Source of the DNA: Polynucleobacter sp. MWH-P3-07-1
Lineage (GTDB): Bacteria; Pseudomonadota; Gammaproteobacteria; Burkholderiales; Burkholderiaceae
Reading direction: 5' to 3'
Assembly (NCBI RefSeq): GCF_018687555.1
Contig: NZ_CP061296.1
Location: 1,317,983-1,381,982 of the forward strand
Length of the DNA stretch: 64,000 nt
The notes under the pieces were generated by a model. It made no database searches and had not been told where the DNA came from. It saw only the letters and a program-made list of their open reading frames with translations. Made by a program: the position numbers and the translations under genes. This document shows positions 22,814 to 32,487 of this stretch, one piece after another; the stretch's first letter is position 1, and every line of letters begins with the position of its first letter.

Positions 22814-23260
22814 TTATTTTGCGAGAGCAGCCTTAACCAAGCCAGAGACTTTGCCCATATCCGCTTTACCTGCCAACTGGGGTTTCAGAATTCCAATGAC
22901 TTTACCCATATCCTGCGGACCAGATGCACCGCTAGCACTAACGGCGGCCGATACTGCGGCAGCAATCTCAGCATCCGATAATTGCTCAGGAAGATAATCC
23001 TGCAAAATCACCATCTCTGACTGCTCTACCGCTACGAGATCATCACGCCCTGCTTTTGCAAATTGCTCAATCGAATCTTTGCGCTGCTTGATCAGTTTTT
23101 CAACAATCGCTAAAACACCAGCGTCATCCACCACCACACGCTCATCTACTTCACGCTGTTTGATGGCTGCTAATAGCAAGCGGATGGTTCCAAGTCGTGT
23201 CACTTCTTTGGCACGCATTGCGGTTTTCATATCTTCAGTGATTTGGTCTTTGAGGCTCAT
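22814..23260 (-). CDS. yqeY: YqeY/GatB-domain protein
   Basis: 148 residues, the usual length. MSLKDQITEDMKTAMRAKE and VIVTLQDYLPEQLSD-type motifs (here EMVILQDYLPEQLSD) fit the GatB/YqeY domain that binds tRNA in amidotransferases. The cellular role of stand-alone YqeY is poorly known. It lies six bases upstream of dnaG. Confidence 0.93.
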   Translation of the reverse strand: MSLKDQITEDMKTAMRAKEVTRLGTIRLLLAAIKQREVDERVVVDDAGVLAIVEKLIKQRKDSIEQFAKAGRDDLVAVEQSEMVILQDYLPEQLSDAEIAAAVSAAVSASGASGPQDMGKVIGILKPQLAGKADMGKVSGLVKAALAK

Positions 23261-23311
23261 AAATAAATCCGTTTAATGGAAATGAATTCTTATCGTAAAT
23301 GCTCTGGTATT

Positions 23312-23352
23312 AAAAAAGCAAAAACCCGCTGCGAATCACCGTCAGCGGGTTC
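23312..23352 (-). terminator. Intrinsic terminator behind rpsU
   Basis: On the reverse strand AACCCGCTG ... CAGCGGGTT, followed by TTTGCTTTTTT. It may be leaky, since the downstream genes belong to the same cluster. Confidence 0.8.
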
Positions 23353-23395
23353 AAAGCCTCTCGGTGAGGAGAGCTTTAATATTCTGAAAAGCTAC

Positions 23396-23608
23396 TTAGT
23401 AGAGCTTCTTAGGCAACATTTGGCTGCGAATACGCTTGTAATGGCGTTTTGCAGCAGCAGCTTTTTTGCGCTTGCGCTCAGCTGTTGGCTTCTCGTAAAA
23501 CTCGCGCGCGCGCAAGTCGGTCAAGAGGCCGTTTTTCTCAATGGTGCGTTTGAAACGGCGTAAAGCTACTTCAAAGGGCTCGTTTTCGCGTAGGCGGACT
23601 GTAGTCAT
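23396..23608 (-). CDS. rpsU: 30S ribosomal protein S21
   Basis: 70 residues, beginning [21 protein letters not shown] and ending in a basic tail, as in S21. It is needed for initiation on natural messages. It heads the yqeY-dnaG-rpoD cluster and is divergent from tsaD. Confidence 0.97.
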   Translation of the reverse strand: MTTVRLRENEPFEVALRRFKRTIEKNGLLTDLRAREFYEKPTAERKRKKAAAAKRHYKRIRSQMLPKKLY

Positions 23609-23684
23609 ACTGGTTTAACTCGTTTATGCTCGAAAAATATCGAAATTTAACTGAATCACGGATTCTAGCACGACCAGGCCAAAA

Positions 23685-24749
23685 ATGATTGTTTTAGGAG
23701 TAGAAAGTTCTTGTGACGAGACAGGGGTGGCTTTATACAACACCAAGCCCTGGGAAAGGGGTCTACCCGCCTCACAAGGGGTTTTGGGGCAAGGATTGCA
23801 CTCCCAGATTGCCATGCACCGAGATTATGGGGGTGTTGTCCCAGAATTGGCCTCACGCGACCATATCCGCCGGGTTTTACCCCTTTTAGAACAAAGCCTT
23901 ACGGAGGCAAGTCTGAAGCTGAGCGATATTGATGCGATCGCCTATACCCAAGGCCCAGGTTTAGCGGGCGCCCTCCTAGTCGGCACTGCTTTTGCCAAAT
24001 CTTTAGCTCAAGGACTCAATATTCCCTCAATAGGGGTCCATCATCTTGAGGGCCATCTGCTTTCCCCGCTCTTAGGCCCATCTGCACCCCATTTCCCTTT
24101 TGTCGCCCTACTGGTTTCAGGAGGACACACCCAACTCATGTTGGTCAAAGATATTGGCCAATACGAACTCCTTGGCGAAACGGTTGATGATGCCGCTGGC
24201 GAAGCTTTTGATAAAACCGCCAAACTCTTAGGCCTGGATTACCCCGGGGGAGCCGCTCTTTCTGCACTTGCCGAAAAAGGGCAAACAGGTCGCTTTGATT
24301 TACCTAGGCCTATGATGCATTCAGGAGACTTCGACTTTTCATTTTCAGGACTCAAAACTGCAGTCTTAAATCAAGTCAAACAGTTCGAAGCAAAGAACAT
24401 CGCTAACGCTGATGAAGTTATGCAATTTCATGCGGATCTTGCGCGGGGTTTTGTTGAGGCCTTGGTTGCCGTTCTGCTTCGCAAGTCTGAAAAAGCAATT
24501 CAGCAGACAGGCTGCAAAGACCTGGTTCTCGCTGGCGGCGTTGCTGCAAACAAGCAACTCAGATTCGCGCTGAACGCAAGTGCTAGTAAACATGGCTTTG
24601 CAGTTCACTATCCCCCACTTGCACTATGTACGGATAACGGGGTCATGATTGCATTTGCAGGAGCGTTGCGCATGCTACAAAAAAATAATGCCGCGACTCA
24701 ATCGGGATCGTTTGATGTCAAGCCCCGCTGGGACTTAGTGGATTCTTAG
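23685..24749 (+). CDS. tsaD: tRNA N6-adenosine threonylcarbamoyltransferase TsaD
   Basis: 354 residues. [18 protein letters not shown] at the start, iron/zinc-binding HHLEGH near residue 117, [10 protein letters not shown], and [10 protein letters not shown] near the C-terminus. It transfers threonylcarbamoyl to A37 of ANN-decoding tRNAs with TsaB and TsaE. It is a single gene here, convergent with folE2. Confidence 0.97.
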   Translation: MIVLGVESSCDETGVALYNTKPWERGLPASQGVLGQGLHSQIAMHRDYGGVVPELASRDHIRRVLPLLEQSLTEASLKLSDIDAIAYTQGPGLAGALLVGTAFAKSLAQGLNIPSIGVHHLEGHLLSPLLGPSAPHFPFVALLVSGGHTQLMLVKDIGQYELLGETVDDAAGEAFDKTAKLLGLDYPGGAALSALAEKGQTGRFDLPRPMMHSGDFDFSFSGLKTAVLNQVKQFEAKNIANADEVMQFHADLARGFVEALVAVLLRKSEKAIQQTGCKDLVLAGGVAANKQLRFALNASASKHGFAVHYPPLALCTDNGVMIAFAGALRMLQKNNAATQSGSFDVKPRWDLVDS

Positions 24750-24753
24750 TGAG

Positions 24754-25581
24754 TTACTTCGTCAAACTAATTTTGGCGTAGGCACTGTGATTGTGAATCG
24801 ATTCAAAGTTTTCAGCCTCAACTACCAAAGATTGAATACGTTGATCTTCTTGTAAGCGGCCAGCCACATCACGGACCAAGTCTTCTACAAACTTCGGATT
24901 ACTGTAAGAGTGCTCAGTAACCCACTTTTCATCAGGGCGTTTGAGCAAACCCCACAACTCACTAGAGGCTTCGCTCTCTGCAGCAGAAACTAAATCTTCC
25001 ACAGTCATTTGTGTTTGAGGATCAAGCGCCACTGACATGGTGACGTGTGAACGTTGGTTGTGCGCACCAAATTCAGAAATCTCTTTTGAGCAAGGGCACA
25101 AGCTCATGACAGGAACAACTGCCCGTAAATGCAGCTGCGTTTCTAGAGTGCCATTGGCATTTTGACGAGCATGGGCTGTCCATGTAACTTCATAGTCCAT
25201 CAAGCTTTCAACGCCAGATACCGGTGCAGACTTCTTAACAAAGTGAGTGTACGTAAATTGCACTTGGCCTTCAGTCGCATTTAACAGAGGCAACATCTCC
25301 TGCACTAAATTCACCGCAGTTGTGCTATCCACTGCTGCCTCTTGCTTTTGCAAGAGTGCAATGAAGCGTGACATATGCGTACCTTTGATGTGTGCAGGTA
25401 AAGCGACATTCATTTCAAATGTAGCAACCGATGGAAAGCTACCGGCTTTACTACGCACAGTTAAGGGATGACGCACTCCACGAATCCCAACTTGCTCGAT
25501 AGCTAAGGCCCGTTCATCCCGAGTCGACTGCACATCGGGCATGCTTTGGGTCTTTAAAAAGGCTGCGCTTAAATCATTCAT
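24754..25581 (-). CDS. folE2: GTP cyclohydrolase FolE2
   Basis: 275 residues of the metal-flexible type IB family. The SLCPCSKEISEFGAHNQRS block carries the catalytic cysteine and metal-binding residues, and HPLTVRSKAG lies near residue 40. It makes dihydroneopterin triphosphate for folate or queuosine. Followed by dxs. Confidence 0.94.
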   Translation of the reverse strand: MNDLSAAFLKTQSMPDVQSTRDERALAIEQVGIRGVRHPLTVRSKAGSFPSVATFEMNVALPAHIKGTHMSRFIALLQKQEAAVDSTTAVNLVQEMLPLLNATEGQVQFTYTHFVKKSAPVSGVESLMDYEVTWTAHARQNANGTLETQLHLRAVVPVMSLCPCSKEISEFGAHNQRSHVTMSVALDPQTQMTVEDLVSAAESEASSELWGLLKRPDEKWVTEHSYSNPKFVEDLVRDVAGRLQEDQRIQSLVVEAENFESIHNHSAYAKISLTK

Positions 25582-25606
25582 GGGTATATTTTCGGATAAA
25601 ACCGAA

Positions 25607-27511
25607 TTATTTGCCGATCACTGCCGGATTAACAGGCAGGATCACCGGAAATCGCTCCTGAATCGACTTCAAAATCCCTTCGGCATTTAAACCGCAGCCG
25701 GCCATCAGTAGCTTGTAATCACCATGCTCAATAAAGCTGTCAGGTAAGCCCAATTGAAGAAGGGGTTTATTGATAGCCATTGCAGCCAGCGCTTCTAAGC
25801 AAGCACTGCCCGCTCCACCCTGAATCACGCCGTCTTCAATCGTCACAAAGTAATCATGGTCCTGGGCCAAAGTCTTTAACAACTCGACATCGAGCGGTTT
25901 AACAAAGCGCATATTTGCTACTGAAGCGTTGAGTTGTTCAGCCACTTCCAGGGCGGGATAGAGCAAAGTACCAAAAGCCAAGATCGCAATACGCTTACCG
26001 GATACCGCAGAAGATCTTCGGCGAAGCTCTGCTTTACCAAATGGAACAGTACGCAATTCTTTTGAAGGGATTGAACCAATACCTGCGCCTCGTGGATAAC
26101 GAACAGCACTAGGATGATTCTGGTGATAAGCCGTTGTCAGCAGATCTCGACACTCAGCTTCATCGCTTGGCGTCATGATCAACATGTTTGGAATACACCG
26201 CAAGAAAGCGATATCGTATGAGCCAGCATGGGTTGCGCCATCCGCCCCAACTAGGCCAGCGCGATCGAGAGCAAACAGAATCGGTAGATCCTGGATCGCC
26301 ACATCATGAATCAATTGATCGTAGGCACGCTGTAAAAAGGTCGAGTAGATCGCAACTACAGGCTTCATGCCTTCGCAAGCCATGCCAGCCGCAAACGTGA
26401 CCGCATGTTGTTCGGCAATGCCAACATCGTAATAACGATTTGGAAACTGTTTCTCAAACTCTACTAAACCAGAGCCCTCACGCATTGCTGGCGTAATGCC
26501 AATCAGCAAGGGATCGGCGTTTGCCATATCACATAGCCACTCACCAAAGACCTGGGTAAACGTTTTGTTAGAAGGAGCTGCAGGCTTTTTAACGCCCTCA
26601 TCCGGATTAAATTTACTGGGGCCGTGATACAGGACTGGGTCCGCTTCGGCCAATTCATAGCCCTGACCTTTGCGAGTAACCACATGCAAGAACTGGGGGC
26701 CACGCCCTTCTATCGCCAGGCGTCTTACGTTCTGCAACATGGGCACCAAGGCATCGAGATCATGTCCGTCGATGGGGCCAAAATAATTAAAGCCAAATTC
26801 TTGGAAGATGGTTGAAGGTGAGACCATACCCTTGGCATGATCTTCAAGACGCTTAGCAAACTCCCGTAGCGGAGGGGCAATAGAAAGCACACTATCGATC
26901 CCTTTTTTAGTGGCTGAATAAATATTGCCACTCAGCAATCTTGCCAGGTGACGATTCAAAGCACCCACTGCTGGTGAGATCGACATATCGTTGTCATTCA
27001 GAATCACAACAAGTGGTAGATCGTCATAGACACCTGCATTATTCATTGCCTCAAAGGCCATGCCGCCAGTCATCGCGCTATCACCAATGACTGCAACTGC
27101 TACGTGACGCTCGCCAAGGGTTTGAAAAGCACGGGCCATACCCATTGCTGCAGAAATACTCGTAGATGAATGACCGGTACCAAAGGCATCGTATTCACTT
27201 TCAGAGCGGCGCGGAAAACCTGCCAAGCCATCGAGTTGACGCAAGGTGTTCATTTGCTCACGACGTCCCGTCAATATCTTATGGGGATAACTTTGATGCC
27301 CTACGTCCCAAACGATTCGATCAGCCGGTGTATCAAATACATAATGAAGCGCAATCGACAGCTCAACAGTGCCCAAATTAGAGGAAAGATGCCCGCCTGT
27401 CTTAGAAACTGAGTCTAGGATAAATTGACGTAACTCATCTGCCAGCTCAGGCAAGTCTTCGCGAGAGAGCTTTTTTAAGTCTGCGGGAGTGTGAATAGAA
27501 TCTAAAGTCAT
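25607..27511 (-). CDS. dxs: 1-deoxy-D-xylulose-5-phosphate synthase
   Basis: 634 residues. Thiamine diphosphate motif [28 protein letters not shown], and the pyrimidine domain DIRPL-type region ([14 protein letters not shown]) are present. First step of the non-mevalonate isoprenoid pathway, next to ispA, whose product uses the pathway's isoprene units. Confidence 0.97.
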   Translation of the reverse strand: MTLDSIHTPADLKKLSREDLPELADELRQFILDSVSKTGGHLSSNLGTVELSIALHYVFDTPADRIVWDVGHQSYPHKILTGRREQMNTLRQLDGLAGFPRRSESEYDAFGTGHSSTSISAAMGMARAFQTLGERHVAVAVIGDSAMTGGMAFEAMNNAGVYDDLPLVVILNDNDMSISPAVGALNRHLARLLSGNIYSATKKGIDSVLSIAPPLREFAKRLEDHAKGMVSPSTIFQEFGFNYFGPIDGHDLDALVPMLQNVRRLAIEGRGPQFLHVVTRKGQGYELAEADPVLYHGPSKFNPDEGVKKPAAPSNKTFTQVFGEWLCDMANADPLLIGITPAMREGSGLVEFEKQFPNRYYDVGIAEQHAVTFAAGMACEGMKPVVAIYSTFLQRAYDQLIHDVAIQDLPILFALDRAGLVGADGATHAGSYDIAFLRCIPNMLIMTPSDEAECRDLLTTAYHQNHPSAVRYPRGAGIGSIPSKELRTVPFGKAELRRRSSAVSGKRIAILAFGTLLYPALEVAEQLNASVANMRFVKPLDVELLKTLAQDHDYFVTIEDGVIQGGAGSACLEALAAMAINKPLLQLGLPDSFIEHGDYKLLMAGCGLNAEGILKSIQERFPVILPVNPAVIGK

Positions 27512-27537
27512 TGAGTCAAATAATAGGTGATGGTTCT

Positions 27538-28428
27538 TTACTTGCCGCGATTCACCATCAAAAGCGCCAACTCTTTTAATGCTTGCGCCTTACTGCCAAA
27601 ACTAGCCAAACTCGCAATTGCCTCGACCTGAAGCTCTTGAGCCTGCTTACGGGCATAGTCTAAACCCATCAAGCTGACATAGGTTGGTTTGTCCTGGGCA
27701 GCGTCTTTTCCAGCAGTTTTTCCTAGGGTTTGACTATCGCCGGTGACATCCAAGACATCATCGATGATCTGAAAAGCCAGACCCAACTTTTGCGAGTAAT
27801 TACGCAAGTGCATCATTTGAGCCTGATCGAGATGGGATGCGATAGCGCCCATCTCAACTGCACACGACAATAACGCACCGGTTTTCATGGCGTGCATTTG
27901 CTGCAAACCCGATAAGTCCAATTGCTTACCCACATTCTCTAAATCAATCGCCTGACCGCCAGCCATTCCTCGAGAGCCAGATGCTGCAGCAAGTGCACTG
28001 ATCATCGACAGACGAATCTCAGCTGAACAATTAGCATGAGCCAAGATTTCAAAAGCCCGTGTTTGTAAAGCATCGCCAACCAAGAGTGCAGTCGCTTCAT
28101 CAAATGCTTTATGCACAGTGGGTCGTCCGCGCCGTAAATCATCGTCGTCCATGCAAGGCATATCATCATGTACTAGTGAATAGGCATGAATACATTCAAT
28201 GGCGGTAGCAGCCGCATCCAAAGTTTCAGGATTAGCATCGCCCAATTCGCCGGCGGCATAAACCAACAGTGGCCGCATGCGTTTACCCCCACCTTGAGCC
28301 GCATAACGCATTGCTTGATGCAAGCGCGTGGGGATCGAGGTTTGCGCATCGAGCAAACTTTCTAGAGCTTGCTCGCTCCTGTGCGTATGACTCGCAAGCC
28401 ATTCAGTAAATGAAATTAATTCGCTCAT
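27538..28428 (-). CDS. ispA: Farnesyl diphosphate synthase
   Basis: 296 residues. First aspartate-rich motif in [17 protein letters not shown], second in QIIDDVLDV, and the [15 protein letters not shown] segment. Length and FARM-type spacing fit the bacterial C15 enzyme. It lies 22 bases from xseB, forming the familiar xseB-ispA-dxs operon. Confidence 0.96.
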   Translation of the reverse strand: MSELISFTEWLASHTHRSEQALESLLDAQTSIPTRLHQAMRYAAQGGGKRMRPLLVYAAGELGDANPETLDAAATAIECIHAYSLVHDDMPCMDDDDLRRGRPTVHKAFDEATALLVGDALQTRAFEILAHANCSAEIRLSMISALAAASGSRGMAGGQAIDLENVGKQLDLSGLQQMHAMKTGALLSCAVEMGAIASHLDQAQMMHLRNYSQKLGLAFQIIDDVLDVTGDSQTLGKTAGKDAAQDKPTYVSLMGLDYARKQAQELQVEAIASLASFGSKAQALKELALLMVNRGK

Positions 28429-28450
28429 GGTGAACTACCTAGAGTGCAAT

Positions 28451-28684
28451 CTAAGCTTCGAAGACTCTCACCTGTTGCTCAACTTGCGCCAAGACAGCCT
28501 GGCAATGTTTAAGCAAGGCTGCGCCCCGTTGGTAGGCCAATAAAGTTTCTTCCAGAGAAAACTTGCCTGATTCCATGTCAGAAATCAGCTTCTCAAGCTC
28601 TTTAACGGCTTGCTCGTAGCGCAAATTCGGATCAATTTGAACCTCTAGGCCAGCGCCTGAGTTCTCGGGTTTTTTAGATGCCAT
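28451..28684 (-). CDS. xseB: Exodeoxyribonuclease VII small subunit
   Basis: 77 residues. The central YEQAVKELEKLISDMESGKFSLEETLLAYQRG (in parts) is the family signature. It binds XseA to degrade single-stranded DNA. First gene of the ispA/dxs operon. Confidence 0.95.
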   Translation of the reverse strand: MASKKPENSGAGLEVQIDPNLRYEQAVKELEKLISDMESGKFSLEETLLAYQRGAALLKHCQAVLAQVEQQVRVFEA

Positions 28685-28845
28685 ATGCTGACTTTCTCTG
28701 GATTTCCATGCGAATAGCCCTACATATTAAAGCGATATGGGGTCTAGATGGGTATAATCACCCCCTTCCTTTCCAATATCGATACGTCGATGGTTGGATT
28801 GGTTATTCCGCTTAGCTTCGGCTGACGTTTTCGGGGGTGGGGAGA

Positions 28846-29952
28846 ATGACTAATCTGGCTACCGTGCAGAAACTTGCACCGTCCAATCTACAACTGCCGG
28901 TTTCGGCATATTTTGACGTTGATTTATACCAACGTGAAATTGAACTGCTTTTTAAGCAGGGGCCGAGTTATGTCGGTCACGAACTCATGGTTCCTGAAAA
29001 AGGCTCCTATCGCACAATTGCTGCCGAAAACGAGGGGCGCATACTGGTGCGCAATGAATCTGGTGTCGAATTACTTTCCAACGTTTGCCGTCATCGTCAG
29101 GCGCTGATGCTCAATGGCAGCGGCCAAGTTGATAACATTGTTTGCCCCTTGCATCGCTGGACTTATGATTTACATGGCGAGCTCTTGGGCGCACCTCACT
29201 TTGAAGATAAACCTTGTCTTAACTTAGGCAAGTCTCCCCTGCAAAACTGGCAAGGGCTTCTGTTTGAAGGTCCACGGGATGTTTGCAAAGACCTAGCGAA
29301 TCTCGGCGTTGCTGATGATCTCAAGTTTGATGGCTATGTCTTAGACCATGTTGAAGTGCATGACTGCAACTACAACTGGAAGACCTTTATTGAGGTTTAT
29401 CTTGAGGACTACCATGTGGTTCCTTTTCATCCAGGCTTAGGTAAGTTCGTTTCTTGCGAAGACTTACATTGGGAATTTGGTGATTGGCATAGCGTTCAAA
29501 CTGTAGGTATTCATAAGAATCTGGAAAAACCAGGCTCTGCTACTTATCAGCAATGGCATGACGCCGTCTTACGTCAATTCAATGGGAAGACACCGCGCCA
29601 TGGCGCAATTTGGTTAACCTATTACCCTAATGTCATGGTTGAGTGGTATCCAGGCGTCCTCTGCGTTTCTACCCTGCACCCTATGGGCCCTAATAAAACT
29701 CGCAATATTGTCGAATTTTATTATCCGGAAGAAATTGCCTTGTTCGAACGTGAGTTTGTTGAAGCTGAGCGCGCTGCTTACATGGAAACCTGCGTTGAAG
29801 ATGATGAGATCGCAGAGCGGATGGATGCGGGTCGCGCAGCCCTGCTGGCGAGGGGTATCAATCAGGTTGGCCCTTACCAAAGCCCAATGGAGGATGGCAT
29901 GCAGCACTTTCATGAGTGGTATAGACGGGTGATGCAGCTCTCTGACATCTAA
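28846..29952 (+). CDS. Rieske [2Fe-2S] aromatic-ring-hydroxylating oxygenase, alpha subunit type
   Basis: Start at ATG 28846, preceded by GGGGTGGGGAG; a GTG nine bases up is in frame. 368 residues. Rieske cluster ligands lie in CRHRQ ... CPLHRW (C-x-H-x17-C-x2-H) and the mononuclear iron set in EVYLEDYHVVPFHPG. Substrate unknown; it could be an aromatic or quaternary-amine oxygenase. No reductase gene is next to it. Confidence 0.88.
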   Translation: MTNLATVQKLAPSNLQLPVSAYFDVDLYQREIELLFKQGPSYVGHELMVPEKGSYRTIAAENEGRILVRNESGVELLSNVCRHRQALMLNGSGQVDNIVCPLHRWTYDLHGELLGAPHFEDKPCLNLGKSPLQNWQGLLFEGPRDVCKDLANLGVADDLKFDGYVLDHVEVHDCNYNWKTFIEVYLEDYHVVPFHPGLGKFVSCEDLHWEFGDWHSVQTVGIHKNLEKPGSATYQQWHDAVLRQFNGKTPRHGAIWLTYYPNVMVEWYPGVLCVSTLHPMGPNKTRNIVEFYYPEEIALFEREFVEAERAAYMETCVEDDEIAERMDAGRAALLARGINQVGPYQSPMEDGMQHFHEWYRRVMQLSDI

Positions 29953-29995
29953 TAATGCTTTAATCAGAAAACCCTCTTTAAGACAGGCTTCCCAC

Positions 29996-30826
29996 ATGAA
30001 TCCACTGATTACCGCTAACCAGCTAGAAGAAATCATTAATAGCGGCGAAGATGTGTTGATCTGTGACTGTCGTTTTGATTTAGCCAATCCATCAGCGGGC
30101 AAGACAGCCTATTTAGAAAATCATATTCCTGGCGCTCTTTACGTTGATCTCGATCAGGATTTATCGGGCAGCAAAACCGGTAAAAATGGTAGACACCCCC
30201 TACCCTCACCAGAAGATTGGGCTGAAACTAAAACACGTCTAGGGATGGACAACAACACTTTGGTTGTTGCTTACGACAATCAAGGCTCCATCTTTGCTAG
30301 CCGTCTGTGGTGGATGCTCAAAGCTACAGGCCATGCTAACGTGCGCGTACTAGATGGTGGACTTGATACTTGGAGCGGTCCGATTGGCAAAACTCCGCGC
30401 CAACCTACTGCTAGCGCCCATCCTATCGATGCCATGCCTTATGTTGGGCTAGCATTACTGGAAGAGGTGCTTACAAATCTTCAAACTCATCAAAAGAAAA
30501 TTGTTGATGCCAGAGCAAGCGATCGGTTTCATGGTGAGAATGAAACGCTGGATCCCGTTGGTGGCCATATTCCAGGGGCCCTCAATCATTGCTATAAAGA
30601 AAATCTCTCTGGAAAACTCTTCAAATCGCCTGAACAGCTCTACCAAGATTATGTGGACTTACTTGGCACCACTAAAGCAGCAGAAGTGATTCATCAATGT
30701 GGATCTGGCGTGACCGCTTGCCATAATTTACTAGCGATGGAAGTTGCCGGCTTAAGGGGTGCGCGCTTATATGCGGGCAGCTGGAGCGAATGGTGTGCTG
30801 ATCCCAGTCGCCCTGTAGGGCGTTGA
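29996..30826 (+). CDS. sseA: Sulfurtransferase with two rhodanese domains (SseA-like)
   Basis: 276 residues. An inactive N-terminal rhodanese domain and an active C-terminal one with CGSGVTA, the 3-mercaptopyruvate sulfurtransferase loop. CDCRFDL and VDARASDRFHGE are also typical. Transfers sulfur from mercaptopyruvate or thiosulfate. Confidence 0.92.
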   Translation: MNPLITANQLEEIINSGEDVLICDCRFDLANPSAGKTAYLENHIPGALYVDLDQDLSGSKTGKNGRHPLPSPEDWAETKTRLGMDNNTLVVAYDNQGSIFASRLWWMLKATGHANVRVLDGGLDTWSGPIGKTPRQPTASAHPIDAMPYVGLALLEEVLTNLQTHQKKIVDARASDRFHGENETLDPVGGHIPGALNHCYKENLSGKLFKSPEQLYQDYVDLLGTTKAAEVIHQCGSGVTACHNLLAMEVAGLRGARLYAGSWSEWCADPSRPVGR

Positions 30827-30834
30827 TTTAAGCG

Positions 30835-31608
30835 CTATGACGCTTGCGATAAGAGCAGTACAAAACCTACTCCACAAGCAATCAATATAGTTTGGCGCAA
30901 TGACTCAGCCCAATGTGGTCGACGATGCATTTGTGGAATGAGATCGCTCACTGCAATATAGATAAAACTACTCGAAGCAATCACCAGTAAGTAGGGCATC
31001 ATCGCATGGGCTTTTTCTAGAAAGAAGTAAGCCAAAACACCACCGATCACAGCTGATAAACCACAGAGCAAGTTATATAGGAGCGCCCGACTTTTTGAAA
31101 ATCCCGCATTCAGCAACACCATGAAGTCGCCAATCTCTTGGGGAATTTCGTGAGCAATGATGGCAATCGCAGTGAAGAAGCCCACTTCATAATTGGCCAT
31201 AAAAGCAGCGGCAATCAAAACACCATCGACAAAATTATGCAGGCCATCACCAACCAATATCATCCACCCGCTTCTACCTGCGACTTCAGCATCATGGCCA
31301 TGATGGTGCTCATGGCCATCACCCTCATGATGATGACTATGTCTTAGCAAAGCAATTTTTTCTAATAAGAAAAATCCCAACAGGCCAGCCAATAAAGTTC
31401 CGAACAAAATTTGCGGCTTGGTATTAGGGAAGCTAAATGCTTCTGGTAAAGAATGCAATAAGGCCGTTGCCAACAAAATGCCGACTGAAACGCTCACCAT
31501 ATTGTCGACCATCTTGGAAAGCAAGCCCAAGGAGAAGCTGGCTGCAATTAAGACACTCACCAATCCCGCAAGAATGGTAACTAACAGAATGTTTTGAAGA
31601 ATTGACAC
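30835..31608 (-). CDS. ZIP-family metal transporter
   Basis: 257 residues, eight predicted membrane helices, a histidine-rich cytoplasmic loop (HSHHHEGDGHEHHHGHD), and the HNFVDG and HEIPQEIGDF motifs in helices IV and V that bind zinc. Likely imports zinc or iron. Confidence 0.93.
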   Translation of the reverse strand: MSILQNILLVTILAGLVSVLIAASFSLGLLSKMVDNMVSVSVGILLATALLHSLPEAFSFPNTKPQILFGTLLAGLLGFFLLEKIALLRHSHHHEGDGHEHHHGHDAEVAGRSGWMILVGDGLHNFVDGVLIAAAFMANYEVGFFTAIAIIAHEIPQEIGDFMVLLNAGFSKSRALLYNLLCGLSAVIGGVLAYFFLEKAHAMMPYLLVIASSSFIYIAVSDLIPQMHRRPHWAESLRQTILIACGVGFVLLLSQAS

Positions 31609-31611
31609 CGG

Positions 31612-32487
31612 TTAAATAACTCCGTTTTTCTTGAACCAGGCTAAGCACTTGCTCCAGCCATCTTTGGCGGGACCTTCACGATAGGAATCTCGATAGTCTG
31701 CATGAAAGGCGTGCGGAGTATCAGGATAGACCACGATCATAGAATCTCTCGCTGCAGGATTAGTGGGTGCTGCTTTTGCCAATGCTGCCCGCATTTGCTC
31801 AACACTCTCTAGAGAAATGCCGGTATCCGCTCCGCCATAGAGGCCGAGGACAGGGGCATGTAATTGAGCAGCAATGTCTACGGGATGCAAAGGATTACCT
31901 GGAGTTTTGTCACCAATTAAACGTCCATACCAAGCTACCCCGGCCCTCACTTGCGGCAAGGTCGCAGCTAACCAGGTGATACGACCACCCCAGCAGAATC
32001 CAGTAACGCCAACCCGTTTTAGGTCACCGCCATTTTTGCCAGCCCAATTCATGGTGGCCTTGAGATCACCAATCACCTGATCATCAGGTGTTTTAGAAAT
32101 GACGTTAGTAAAAATCTCGGCAATGCTGCCATAGTTATTCGGATCTCCAGCGCGCATAAAGAAATCTGGTGCAATGGCAAGATAGCCAAGCTTTGCGAAG
32201 CGTCTGGCAACATCAGCAATGTGCTCATGCACACCAAAGATTTCACTTACTACAATAATGACAGGTAAAGATGTTTTAGCATTCTGTGGACGTGCTACGT
32301 AGATGGGCAGCTGATAGTCGCCCATCTGAATATTCTGCTCGCCAGCCTCAAGACCGACAAAATCGGTTTTGATTGCAGCAGCCATCACTGGCATAGATGC
32401 TGGGGCAAAGCCAACCCCCATCACTCCTGCAGTCAGTGCAGAAGTTTTTAAGAAAGCTCTTCGATTTAAGGGCATATTTGATTTCAT
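31612..32487 (-). CDS. Dienelactone hydrolase family protein, Tat-exported
   Basis: 291 residues. A twin-arginine signal (NRRAFLKTS) leads into an alpha/beta hydrolase with the nucleophile C in VTGFCWGGR, D in GGADTGIS and H in TPHAFH, the cysteine-type triad of dienelactone hydrolases. Its start overlaps the polA stop (TAATG). Confidence 0.92.
   Translation of the reverse strand: MKSNMPLNRRAFLKTSALTAGVMGVGFAPASMPVMAAAIKTDFVGLEAGEQNIQMGDYQLPIYVARPQNAKTSLPVIIVVSEIFGVHEHIADVARRFAKLGYLAIAPDFFMRAGDPNNYGSIAEIFTNVISKTPDDQVIGDLKATMNWAGKNGGDLKRVGVTGFCWGGRITWLAATLPQVRAGVAWYGRLIGDKTPGNPLHPVDIAAQLHAPVLGLYGGADTGISLESVEQMRAALAKAAPTNPAARDSMIVVYPDTPHAFHADYRDSYREGPAKDGWSKCLAWFKKNGVI

Noticed and set aside
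29614-30102. 162-codon frame on the minus strand
   Set aside because: Spans the end of the Rieske oxygenase gene and the start of sseA, both of which are well-supported genes on the other strand.
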